Shown here: positions 8,177 to 14,874 of the stretch, piece after piece | Numbering within the stretch: the first letter of the stretch is position 1 | How the letters are laid out: each line of letters begins with the position of its first letter | Assembly: GCA_023444445.1 (NCBI GenBank) | Contig: JAEXMK010000134.1 | Coordinates: 1-16,369, forward strand | Length of the DNA stretch: 16,369 nucleotides | Source: Pseudomonadota bacterium | GTDB lineage: Bacteria; Pseudomonadota; Alphaproteobacteria; Rhizobiales; Rhizobiaceae | Reading direction: 5' to 3' | Made by a program: the position numbers and the translations under genes | The notes under the pieces: generated by a model | Told to the model about the DNA's origin: nothing | The model's database searches: none | The model's input: only the letters and a program-made list of their open reading frames with translations

Positions 8177-9343
8177 TCAATAACCGACGGCTTCGCGTTT
8201 TTCCTCGTCGCTCAGGAAGGATGCCGCGCCGATACGAGACCATAGCGCATCCCGTTCCCCGGCGAGCCCGGCGATCCTGTCGAGATCGGGTTCGAGCCTC
8301 AAGCCGCCACCGAAGACCGGCGCGAGCCAGCCACAGAGCCTCGCCGCTGTGCGATAGACCAGCGGCAGGACCGTGAGGCGATAAAAGGCGCGGTTCGCCT
8401 CCTGGTAGTTGGCATAGGTATTGTCACCGGGAATACCGATCAGCATCGGCGGCACACCGAGCGAGAGCGCGATATCGCGCGCAGCGCCGTTGCGCGCCTC
8501 CAGAAAATCCATGTCGCGCGGTGAAAGCCCCATGGCCTTCCAGTCCAGCCCACCTTCCAGAAGCAGTGGTCGGCCGGCATTCATCGCTCCCTGATAGCCC
8601 TCTTCCAACTCGCGCTTCAGCCGCTCATATTGCTCGGTGGAGAGATTGCCGCCCTCCTTCGGTTGATAGACCAGCGCGCCGGAAGGCCGGGCGGAATTGT
8701 CGAGCAGGCGCTTGTTCCACTGGCTCGCGGCATTGTGCAGATCGAGCGCAGCCCCGGCGGAAGCGAGCGGCGCAAAACCGAGCCGGTCGTCGAGCGGATG
8801 AAAAAGCTTGAGATGCAAAAGCCCAAGCCCGTCACGCTCGGCAGCGATGCGCCGCGTGGCGCGGCCCTCGGCGCGATATTCATAAGCCACCGGCCAACCG
8901 TCCGCTCCTTCGACGATACTCACCCGGTCGGGCCGCAGCAGATGCATTTCGCGCAGCCGCCCGCCGACAACAAGCGGTTCGATATAGGCGTTTCCGGAAA
9001 GCATGAGATGGCCATAAAGCGCCTCGAAAAAATCAGGCCCGCCCATATGGGCGCTCGGCTGCGACATCAGTGCCAGGAGCGGATGATCGGCCAGTTCTTC
9101 GTCACCGTCATACACCAGCCAGCTGACCGAAGCGGATGTCTCCGCCACCATGCGGGCGGCGCGGTGGGCGACCGGGTTTTTCATGAAGCCTTCGCGGGCA
9201 AGTGCGGCGTAGGAACGGCCGGACCAGAAGGCCTGCCCGCCCTGCACCGCTACCGCCATGAAGCCCTCGGCCATTTTTCGGCTTTCAGGCACGGCTTTGC
9301 CATCCGCCGGGCGCCGCCACGGCAGGGAGAAAGGAAATCGCAT
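8177..9343 (-). CDS. HK97-family phage/GTA portal protein
   Basis: The portal forms the dodecameric ring at the capsid vertex through which DNA is packaged. The 388-aa protein starts at the ATG at 9343, seven bases after an AAGGA ribosome binding site; the in-frame extension to 9517 is repeat sequence. Portal-family segments are evident: the LMLSGNAYIEP motif near residue 110, LLRPDRVSIV, the central NAASQWNKRLLDNSARPSGAL, and the C-terminal RNGAARDIALSLGVPPML followed by NYQEANRAFYRLTVLPL. It ends in EEKREAVGY, a usual portal ending. It looks complete, of the type found next to the terminase in GTA clusters, but the head genes that normally follow are absent. Whether it is still expressed is unknown. 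Confidence 0.92.
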   Translation of the reverse strand: MRFPFSLPWRRPADGKAVPESRKMAEGFMAVAVQGGQAFWSGRSYAALAREGFMKNPVAHRAARMVAETSASVSWLVYDGDEELADHPLLALMSQPSAHMGGPDFFEALYGHLMLSGNAYIEPLVVGGRLREMHLLRPDRVSIVEGADGWPVAYEYRAEGRATRRIAAERDGLGLLHLKLFHPLDDRLGFAPLASAGAALDLHNAASQWNKRLLDNSARPSGALVYQPKEGGNLSTEQYERLKRELEEGYQGAMNAGRPLLLEGGLDWKAMGLSPRDMDFLEARNGAARDIALSLGVPPMLIGIPGDNTYANYQEANRAFYRLTVLPLVYRTAARLCGWLAPVFGGGLRLEPDLDRIAGLAGERDALWSRIGAASFLSDEEKREAVGY

Positions 9344-9381
9344 GGAGTTGTCCTTGTTTTGTGGCGGCTCAGGCGCCGATG

Positions 9382-9500
9382 CCCTCATCCCTGTGCCTGT
9401 CACAGGGATCCAGCCAGCCCAAGTCCTTGGGCTGAAAAGACTCCCTCCGCCGCGCAGACGCGCGTCGACTGGATTCCTGTGACGAGCACAGGAATGAGGG
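9382..9500. repeat. 119-bp palindromic intergenic repeat (full copy)
   Basis: The ends form inverted repeats: CCCTCATCCCTGTG at the left and CACAGGAATGAGGG at the right, complementary with one mismatch. Each end carries its own hairpin (CCTGTG-CCTGT-CACAGG at 9390-9406 and CCTGTG-ACGAG-CACAGG at 9476-9492). Inside are AGCCCAAG-TC-CTTGGGCT (9416-9433) and GACGCGCGTC (9457-9466). A second, left-truncated copy is at 1-83. It sits upstream of the portal ribosome binding site and downstream of the Dabb gene. It encodes no transposase, so it is a non-autonomous dispersed element; I cannot name its family with confidence. Confidence 0.88.
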
Positions 9501-9599
9501 TACAGGGGCCTCAGCACCTACGACGGAGGAAAGGCTTCCCCCCCGTTCTCAGCAGACTACTTGCGGATGCACGTCACTTTCGCAGCCGAAACCGGACAT

Positions 9600-9908
9600 C
9601 TACCGGATTGGCGCTTTCACTGCCGTATCGCTGTCGAAATCGGCGGCAACGCGGGTCTCGCGCAGCGGCTTTACCGTGCGGGTCGAAAGATCGTAGGCCG
9701 GATCGGCCTTGTAGGCCGCCAGCGCTGCCTCGTTTTCAAACTCGCCATAAACGATGAAATCGACCGAGTTGCCCCATTGGTCCTTCTTGACGTTCTCGCC
9801 GATTTCCAGCTTCAACGCATGCGGTATGGCGGTAAGGCCCGAAAGTCCCTTGCGCACAGCGTCGCGGTTTTCTTCTGGAACGGTGAAAAAGACGATATGG
9901 CGGATCAC
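9600..9908 (-). CDS. Dabb (stress-responsive alpha/beta barrel) domain protein
   Basis: I choose the GTG at 9908, giving VIRHIVFFTVPEEN (102 aa): an AGGTG ribosome binding site lies 5 nt upstream and family members usually begin this way. An ATG five codons earlier has no such site. The sequence has the ferredoxin-like Dabb pattern: a first strand with RHIVFF, a central IPHALKLEIGENV, then VDFIVYGEFENEAALAAYKADPAY and a final strand region. Dabb proteins are small dimeric barrels, some acting on polyketides or induced by stress, but most, including this one, have no defined reaction. It is not a normal GTA gene and lies between endolysin and portal, so it looks like a passenger. It appears intact. 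Confidence 0.88.
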   Translation of the reverse strand: MIRHIVFFTVPEENRDAVRKGLSGLTAIPHALKLEIGENVKKDQWGNSVDFIVYGEFENEAALAAYKADPAYDLSTRTVKPLRETRVAADFDSDTAVKAPIR

Positions 9909-9966
9909 GGTGTCACCTGTCATGCAAAGTTCAAGAGCGGCCTCAGCGGCCCCGTGTAACGGGTTA

Positions 9967-10605
9967 TCATCTGGCCGACGCCGGTTCAATCCGCGCCGTG
10001 AGAAGGGCGCGATGAAATGCGCGTCCATAACTGCCTACCAGCCGGGCACGGTCGGTGCCATTGATGATGGCGCGCGCACCGTCCCAATCCTCGCGCATGT
10101 TGCTGAAGAAATCGGATAGCCTGTGACTGGTAAAGCTGCCGCCCGCCATGCCGTGGATCAGGATCGCGGTGGCCACCTCCGGTTCCATCGCCCGCTCCGG
10201 CCGTTCCAGAAGATCGATGCCCGTCAGTGCCGACATGGCCTCGTAATTGCGCCGATGGGTCAGTTGCACGAAACCGCGCCCCAGCCAGCTTTTTCCTTCG
10301 GCATCCGGCCGCCAATAGGGTTTGCGCACCATGGGCAGCCTGCCCGTCGCAAAGGCGCGGTCCAGTCTGGCTATCGCCTCGGCGTCGGTGGCCGCCAGTG
10401 TCTCGCGCACCGGCTGCATGGTCGCCGCCGTCTCGTGAAAGGCCGTCGCCAGCATATAGGCCAGCCAGCGCGGATCGCCGCCCGGCAGCGCCTTTTCGAA
10501 ACCGGTAAGCACCGTCTTCGTGCCGGCAAGCTGGGCGGCACGCAGGCGCCCCCCGAAGATGGAAATTCGCACCAACGCGAAGAATCGCGCCTCGTCATAG
10601 GCCAT
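9967..10605 (-). CDS. Predicted chitinase/lysozyme-type endolysin (GH19-like)
   Basis: The 212-aa product starts at the ATG at 10605, preceded at 6 nt by a strong AGGAG site. It shows GH19/COG3179 features: LAYMLATAFHETAATMQPVRE with probable catalytic Glu58 (after His57) and Glu70, and the substrate-groove signature GRGFVQLTHRRNY at residues 109-121. Phage relatives cleave peptidoglycan during lysis, and there is no signal peptide, so release would need a holin; the small membrane protein at 6979-7185 is a candidate. It lies 569 bp past the terminase stop, separated from it by a plus-strand small ORF and a repeat, and so probably has its own promoter. It appears intact and is the most likely functional phage enzyme here. 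Confidence 0.88.
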   Translation of the reverse strand: MAYDEARFFALVRISIFGGRLRAAQLAGTKTVLTGFEKALPGGDPRWLAYMLATAFHETAATMQPVRETLAATDAEAIARLDRAFATGRLPMVRKPYWRPDAEGKSWLGRGFVQLTHRRNYEAMSALTGIDLLERPERAMEPEVATAILIHGMAGGSFTSHRLSDFFSNMREDWDGARAIINGTDRARLVGSYGRAFHRALLTARIEPASAR

Positions 10606-10652
10606 ATCAGGCTCCTGAAAGTGACGGGCGACAGGACGCCCGGTTTTCCACA

Positions 10653-10698
10653 TGACGGCCGTCACGACTAAATCGATTTGAAAAAACCCTAATCGATT
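10653..10698. promoter_or_regulatory. Cluster of palindromes in a divergent promoter region
   Basis: Between the start of the endolysin gene (minus) and the 35-codon ORF (plus) lie a perfect 12-bp palindrome TGACGGCCGTCA (10653-10664) and two copies of the palindrome AATCGATT (10671-10678 and 10691-10698). The two copies are exactly 20 bp apart, about two helical turns. The flanks are AT-rich. Equal-phase tandem palindromes are typical of a dimeric or tetrameric repressor operator; AATCGATT with a central CG would suit a LacI-type or phage-type repressor. No regulator is encoded nearby, so the factor is unknown. Confidence 0.4.
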
Positions 10699-10815
10699 TT
10701 AATCCGCAGCCCGGGGTTTTGGGGTAAAAAATTCCTTGAGTTTCGGAACCTTAGCGGGCTTACTCAATTCACCGCGCAGCTCAGTCGCGTTAACCAATCA
10801 AGGAGGAATGCCACC

Positions 10816-10923
10816 ATGACAGCGACAATCCCCCAGACCGTTTATGACCGCCTCGAAAACGAATGGCGCCAGATGCGCGAAACCGGCTCCCAGCCGAAGC
10901 CGGCGCAATCTCCGAAGAAATAA
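10816..10923 (+). CDS. Predicted 35-aa small protein
   Basis: A 35-codon ORF encoding a hydrophilic, charged peptide: MTATIPQTVYDRLENEWRQ begins it, and a basic Pro/Lys-rich tail ends in SPKK. It has a near-perfect ribosome binding site (AAGGAGG, 10800-10806) 9 nt before the ATG. It lies opposite to all surrounding phage genes, downstream of a palindrome-rich AT-rich promoter region and upstream of a short hairpin and the RIME-like repeat. There is no signal peptide or membrane segment; residues 9-22 could form an amphipathic helix. I do not recognise a family. The strong ribosome binding site argues for translation. It may be a host small gene inserted in the cluster rather than a phage gene. 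Confidence 0.6.
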   Translation: MTATIPQTVYDRLENEWRQMRETGSQPKPAQSPKK

Positions 10924-10934
10924 TATCGACCAGA

Positions 10935-10950
10935 CGCCCGAAATCGGGCG
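10935..10950 (+). terminator. Short hairpin after the 35-codon ORF
   Basis: CGCCCGA-AA-TCGGGCG forms a perfect 7-bp stem with a 2-nt loop (4 nt if the closing A-T pair opens), beginning 12 nt after the small-ORF stop. It lacks a following T run, so it is a weak candidate for intrinsic termination and could also protect the 3' end of a short mRNA. Confidence 0.35.
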
Positions 10951-10966
10951 TTGACGGTGCCTCACT

Positions 10967-11112
10967 TTTCTTCTCCCCGCCGGGGAGAAGATGGCCCGAA
11001 GGGTCAAATGAGGGGGCAAGCTCTTGGCATCTTTCCACTCTTCCAGCACAACTTGACCGTGGCCCCCTCATCCGGCGCTACGCGCCACCCTCTGCCCGGC
11101 GGGGAGAAGAAA
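10967..11112. repeat. RIME-like 146-bp intergenic mosaic palindrome
   Basis: The ends are perfect 18-bp inverted repeats (10967-10984 and 11095-11112), built around TTCTTCTCCCCGCCGGG and its complement. Internally CTTCTCCCCG-C-CGGGGAGAAG is itself a hairpin (10970-10990), and TGAGGGGGC (11009-11017) pairs with GCCCCCTCA (11062-11070). A GGCGC-TAC-GCGCC hairpin is at 11074-11086. This arrangement and sequence match the Rhizobium-specific intergenic mosaic elements (RIME) known from rhizobial intergenic regions. It has no coding capacity. With the 35-codon ORF it fills most of the 567 bp between the endolysin start and the terminase stop; nothing else is seen there. Confidence 0.85.
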
Positions 11113-11172
11113 CGGGCTTTACCCGCTCGACGATTCATTGGCTCCCATTAGTGGAAGCCACAGTCATCGACC

Positions 11173-12432
11173 TCACATCCCCCGCACCTTCGGTTCACTC
11201 ACAACCATGGTCGTCAGCGCCGTGATCGCCCAGACGAGCGCATCCAGCCGGTCCGGCGAGCGCCCGGATGACAGGCCATCAGGTCCGAAATCCGTCATCT
11301 GATCCTCCAGCTTTTCAAACCGGGCGGCGTGGCACACCCTGCCCTGCTCGTAGAGCGCGGCGACGGGCTCGGCGCGGGCGAATTTGCCGCGGCTGGCGCG
11401 TACCAGTGTCAGCGGGAGATTGGCGTCGATGCTCTGCAGCATCGCCCGCACCATTTCGCCGCCCTGATTGACCTCGGCCACCACCCGGTCAGCCTCATGG
11501 CGACGGAAGGCGGCAACGACGGCGCGCGCCCAGCCGGCTGGCGTTTCACTCTCGACCGAACAATCCGCAAGCACCACAAGACGCCCGGATATGCCGAGCC
11601 CTGCCACGACGATGCCGCAGCAGGAATTCTCGCCCACCCCGGCAGGCGGATCGACCGCCACGACGATCCGCGCAAGCGGCTCGTGCGCGGCATCGACGAT
11701 CGCCTCCAGATCGGCGCGTTTCCATAACGCGCCCTCCCGTTCGTCGATCAGCTCACCGCCAATTTCCTGACGTCCCAGGCGCGTGCCGCCGTAACGCTCC
11801 TGCATGGCCTTCAGGAAACCGGGCGAGAGATTGCCCGCATTCATCGCCGTCGGCATCCTCGCCACCCGGCTCGAAGGGTCGGAGAGAAGCGCCTTCAGCA
11901 GCGGAATCGGCCGCGGCGTGGTGGTCACCAATTGCCGTGGCGCTTCGCCGAGACGCAGGCCGAATTGCAGCATGTCCCAGGTTTCCTGCGGATATCTCCA
12001 TTTGCCGAGCTCATCCGCCCAGGCCATGTGGAATTGCGGACCGCGCAGGCTTTCCGGGTCTTCAGAAGAAAACACCTGCGCCATTGCCCCGTTGGGCCAG
12101 ATAAGACGGCGGCGCGACACTTCGAAGGATGGGCGATGGCGGCGGGCAATGCGGCAAATGCCGGAGATGCCGTCGATCATCACCTCGCGGGCGTCACCCA
12201 GCGTTTCCGCAACGAGCGCGATGCGCAGATCGGAATGCTTGCTGGCGGAAGCGACGGCGTGCACCCATTCGGCGCCCGCACGGGTCTTGCCGGAGCCGCG
12301 TCCGCCGATCAGCAGCCATGTCCGCCAGTCGCCCTGCGGCGCCTGCTGCGGCCGGTTACCGATGAAACGCCAGTCGCGCAAAAGGTTGAAGACCTGTCCG
12401 TGCAAGCGGGCTTCCGTCAAGAATTCCGCCAT
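11173..12432 (-). CDS. Large terminase subunit (GTA orfg2-type DNA packaging ATPase/nuclease)
   Basis: The 419-aa protein powers DNA packaging and cuts the packaged DNA in phages and GTAs. The ATPase half has Walker A GGRGSGKT (residues 43-50), Walker B MAWADE (136-141) and the coupling motif TTTPRP (about 170-174). The linker has the family phrase RQEIGGELIDE. The RNase H-like nuclease half has acidic residues in VAVDPPAG (Asp261), VVAEVNQGGEM (Glu320) and SPDRLDALVWA (Asp394/Asp397). All are present and the length is normal, so it appears intact. It starts 3 nt after the stop of the upstream small gene, implying coupling. Its type is that of COG5323/GTA terminases rather than lambda or T4. 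Confidence 0.95.
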   Translation of the reverse strand: MAEFLTEARLHGQVFNLLRDWRFIGNRPQQAPQGDWRTWLLIGGRGSGKTRAGAEWVHAVASASKHSDLRIALVAETLGDAREVMIDGISGICRIARRHRPSFEVSRRRLIWPNGAMAQVFSSEDPESLRGPQFHMAWADELGKWRYPQETWDMLQFGLRLGEAPRQLVTTTPRPIPLLKALLSDPSSRVARMPTAMNAGNLSPGFLKAMQERYGGTRLGRQEIGGELIDEREGALWKRADLEAIVDAAHEPLARIVVAVDPPAGVGENSCCGIVVAGLGISGRLVVLADCSVESETPAGWARAVVAAFRRHEADRVVAEVNQGGEMVRAMLQSIDANLPLTLVRASRGKFARAEPVAALYEQGRVCHAARFEKLEDQMTDFGPDGLSSGRSPDRLDALVWAITALTTMVVSEPKVRGM

Positions 12433-12435
12433 GCC

Positions 12436-12960
12436 TCAGTCCGACCCCAGCGCAGCGGCGGATGCAGCGATCGCCTCCAGCCTCTCGCGGCATTTCTGCT
12501 CGGCCAGCTCATCAATGCGGTTGAGGAAATGCGCCACCGCCGCCTCATAATCTTCGATTTCGGTTTCATCCTCGCCCATAAGCGCCTGCCGCTCCTCTGC
12601 CAGCACCCGCTGCAGGGCGTCGATGCGTTCCAGCGTGCGGACGATGAGCGACAGCTGATCCGTTGCGATTTTCACGTCGGCGCGCGCCTGCTTGGCCGCC
12701 GCATCGTCGGCCTCCGGCAAAAGCCCCGCCTCTCCCGCCTCCCGCAGATTGCGGTACATGGAGAATTGCTCACGCATCTCCACCGTCAGTTCGTTCAGCA
12801 ATTGTCGCAGACTGCCGTTGCGGGCCGCATCTTCGGCCGCCAGCCTGTCGGACCGCGATTTGATTTCGGGGGCCGCTTCCGCCGTGTCCTCACCCGCATA
12901 TGCGGGCCTCTCCGGCCAGGCTCCATAGAGCGCCGGGTCGCAATTGTGAGAACCTGTCAT
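12436..12960 (-). CDS. Coiled-coil protein upstream of terminase; candidate small terminase subunit
   Basis: A 174-aa acidic, helix-rich protein with long heptad-like stretches (for example LRQLLNELTVEMREQFSMYRN and QLSLIVRTLERIDALQRVLAEE) and no signal peptide. It ends three bases before the terminase ATG, so the two are almost certainly co-translated. In GTA clusters the gene immediately before the large terminase (orfg1) encodes the small terminase, which forms a ring and recruits DNA, and this protein has a compatible size and position. No helix-turn-helix is obvious, so the role is inferred from context. The gene is confident; the function is moderate. Confidence 0.75.
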   Translation of the reverse strand: MTGSHNCDPALYGAWPERPAYAGEDTAEAAPEIKSRSDRLAAEDAARNGSLRQLLNELTVEMREQFSMYRNLREAGEAGLLPEADDAAAKQARADVKIATDQLSLIVRTLERIDALQRVLAEERQALMGEDETEIEDYEAAVAHFLNRIDELAEQKCRERLEAIAASAAALGSD

Positions 12961-13122
12961 GGGATTGGCCTGCGAGCAAATGATGGGTTAATCAGAAGCG
13001 CTAAAGGGGCAAAACCGCCTGTCAGCCGCAAATCTCCGACTGTAAACAAACACTATCAAACCACCGTCACGCTGTAAAGGATTATTTTCCTATTTTCTTG
13101 ATTTTTATCCTACCAACAGCAT

Positions 13123-13151
13123 TTGCACCCTTTCCCGCCCCATATTACACT
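13123..13151 (+). promoter_or_regulatory. Possible sigma-70-type promoter for the membrane hydrolase
   Basis: TTGCAC (13123-13128) and TACACT (13146-13151) are separated by 17 bp, upstream of the plus-strand gene at 13187, following an AT-rich stretch at about 13077-13120. Both hexamers are imperfect (3/6 and 4/6 to the general consensus), so this is a weak call. The 226-bp gap 12961-13186 is a divergent promoter region for this gene and the phage cluster; nothing else is seen in it. Confidence 0.3.
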
Positions 13152-13186
13152 TACGCCGCAAGCGGTGAGAGAAGAGGAAAGTCAAG

Positions 13187-14851
13187 TTGGTGAAACAATG
13201 GGTTGAGCGGCTGTTTGCAGGTCTTTCGGCAACCGGCATCGTCTTTGGCACGATTCTCTTCTGCGCTTCCCTCACCCCCTCTCTTCTGCCGCGTACATGG
13301 CTGATGCAAGGCGTTTTGTGCGGTTTTTCCTTCGCCATCGGTTACATGATCGGCGTCGCCCTGCATTCCATCTGGACCTATCTGGAACTGCCGGAACCCT
13401 CGCGTCACAATGTCCGCGGCGTTCGGTTTCTCATCGCGCTCGCCGCTGCGATTACAGCGATTGCATTCCTGTGGCAGGCGAAGGACTGGCAGAATTCGAT
13501 CCGGATATTGATGGAGCTTGATCCGCTGCCCAGCGCCCATCCCACCAAGACTGGCAGCCTTGCCGTGCTGGTCGCGGCCCTTCTCATCGGCGCCGGCCGG
13601 CTTTTCCAGCTCATCCGCCGGTTCTTTGCCACCCGTAGCCGTCATTACCTGCCGCGCCGGCTCGCCAATGTTCTCGGCATCGCCGCCGCCGTCGTGCTGT
13701 CATGGATGCTGCTGAACGGGCTAATATTCGATATCGGCCTGAGATTTGCCGATTCCTCGCTGAAACAGGTGGATTCGCTGATCGAGCCTGACGTGCCGCG
13801 ACCGTCGGATCCGCTGAAAACCGGCAGCAGCGCCTCGCTGATGACGTGGGAATCGCTTGGCCGACGCGGCCGGGAATTCGTTGCGGAAGGGCCGGCTGAA
13901 ACACAGATTTCCGCTTTCACCCATCGCCCGGCCAAGGAGCCGCTCAGGGTCTATGCGGGCCTGAACTCCGCCTCCACCCCCGAAGCGCGGGCCTCCCTGG
14001 CGCTGGAGGAGCTGAAGCGCGTCGGCGGTTTCGAACGTAAGGTGCTGCTCGTCGTCATTCCCACCGGCACCGGCTGGGTCGATCCGGAAGCGCTCGATAC
14101 GGTGGAATATCTGCATGATGGCGATATCGCCAGCGTCGCCGTGCAATATTCCTATCTCTCCAGCTGGATCGCGCTGCTAACCGAACCGGATTACGGCGTC
14201 GAGACCGCGCGCGCCTTGTTCGAAGCCATCTATGGCTACTGGACCACATTGCCGAAAGAAACGCGACCGAAGCTTTATCTGCATGGTCTCAGCCTCGGTT
14301 CGCTCAATTCGCAGAAATCCTCCGATCTCTATGATGTGCTGTCAGACCCGTTCCAGGGCGCCCTGTGGAGCGGCCCGCCCTTCTCCAGCCCCACCTGGCG
14401 CATGGCCACCAATGGCCGGGTGAAGGGCACGCCGGAATGGCTGCCCCGCTTCCGCGATTCCTCGGTGATCCGCTTTGCCAACCAATACACGACAGCGCAT
14501 ATGCCCGGTGTAGACTGGGGTCCAATGCGGATCGTCTATCTGCAATATGCCAGCGACCCCATTACTTTCTTCGAGGCCGCTTCGCTTTACCGACGGCCGC
14601 AATGGATGGTGCATCATGGCCCTGACGTTTCCACGTCCTTCCGCTGGTTCCCGGTGGTCACCCTGCTGCAACTCGGCCTCGATGTCGCCGCTGCGACCAC
14701 GGCGCCGATGGGTTATGGCCACGTCTACGCGCCGGAACATTACATCGACGCATGGATGGAAGTAACCCAGCCGCAGGGCTGGAATGCGGAGGATATCCAG
14801 CGATTGAAGATGTTCTTCAAGGCCCGCCGCGGCTCCACCGATCCGGCGTGA
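13187..14851 (+). CDS. Membrane-anchored alpha/beta hydrolase (Abhydrolase_9 / COG4425 family)
   Basis: The 554-aa protein has about four to five hydrophobic segments in residues 11-180 (GIVFGTILFCASL, VLCGFSFAIGYMIGVAL, FLIALAAAITAIAFLW, LAVLVAALLIGAGRLF, GIAAAVVLSWMLLNGLIF). A large soluble domain follows, with an alpha/beta-hydrolase nucleophile elbow HGLSLGS (Ser369) and a late histidine region (MGYGHVYAPEHY). This matches the DUF2319-like predicted membrane hydrolases, whose substrate is unknown. The TTG at 13187 lies 8 nt after AGAGGA; the next-codon GTG at 13190 is an alternative with longer spacing. It ends 23 bp from the convergent NmrA-type gene. It is not a phage gene and marks the return to ordinary chromosome. 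Confidence 0.88.
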   Translation: MVKQWVERLFAGLSATGIVFGTILFCASLTPSLLPRTWLMQGVLCGFSFAIGYMIGVALHSIWTYLELPEPSRHNVRGVRFLIALAAAITAIAFLWQAKDWQNSIRILMELDPLPSAHPTKTGSLAVLVAALLIGAGRLFQLIRRFFATRSRHYLPRRLANVLGIAAAVVLSWMLLNGLIFDIGLRFADSSLKQVDSLIEPDVPRPSDPLKTGSSASLMTWESLGRRGREFVAEGPAETQISAFTHRPAKEPLRVYAGLNSASTPEARASLALEELKRVGGFERKVLLVVIPTGTGWVDPEALDTVEYLHDGDIASVAVQYSYLSSWIALLTEPDYGVETARALFEAIYGYWTTLPKETRPKLYLHGLSLGSLNSQKSSDLYDVLSDPFQGALWSGPPFSSPTWRMATNGRVKGTPEWLPRFRDSSVIRFANQYTTAHMPGVDWGPMRIVYLQYASDPITFFEAASLYRRPQWMVHHGPDVSTSFRWFPVVTLLQLGLDVAAATTAPMGYGHVYAPEHYIDAWMEVTQPQGWNAEDIQRLKMFFKARRGSTDPA

Positions 14852-14874
14852 GCGCGACGGGCCCGCTTGCGGCC

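Larger units (their letters stand above)
6979..12960 (-). mobile_element. Reduced gene-transfer-agent/prophage cluster
   Basis: All recognisable phage genes here lie on one strand in the canonical GTA direction: terminase, then portal, then tail-tip, then holin-like. The large terminase and portal are of the types found in Rhodobacter capsulatus GTA-like clusters (orfg2, orfg3), and the tail remnant resembles the C-terminus of orfg15. No prohead protease, major capsid, connector, major tail, tape-measure or orfg12-14-like genes are present between portal and tail remnant, where a complete cluster would carry most of them. No integrase or attachment site was seen. The simplest reading is an ancestral GTA locus reduced by internal deletion, with repeats and other genes settled in it. 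Confidence 0.75.

Noticed and set aside
9344..9517. 58-codon N-terminal extension of the portal
   Set aside because: It is encoded by the palindromic repeat. The ATG at 9343 has an AAGGA site and gives the normal portal N-terminus.
8630..9757. 375-codon plus-strand open frame over portal, repeat and Dabb gene
   Set aside because: It crosses the palindromic repeat and two minus-strand genes, and the translation is low-information and shadow-like.
10790..10797. TTAACCAA as a CtrA-type half-site before the 35-codon ORF
   Set aside because: It is a single imperfect half-site without the second half at the required spacing, so chance is likely.
11932..13077. 381-codon plus-strand open frame over terminase and its upstream gene
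   Set aside because: It is antisense to a terminase with Walker and nuclease motifs; it has no ribosome binding site and no family resemblance.
14852..14874. Bidirectional terminator between the convergent hydrolase and oxidoreductase genes
   Set aside because: The 23-bp gap has no clear stem with a T run.
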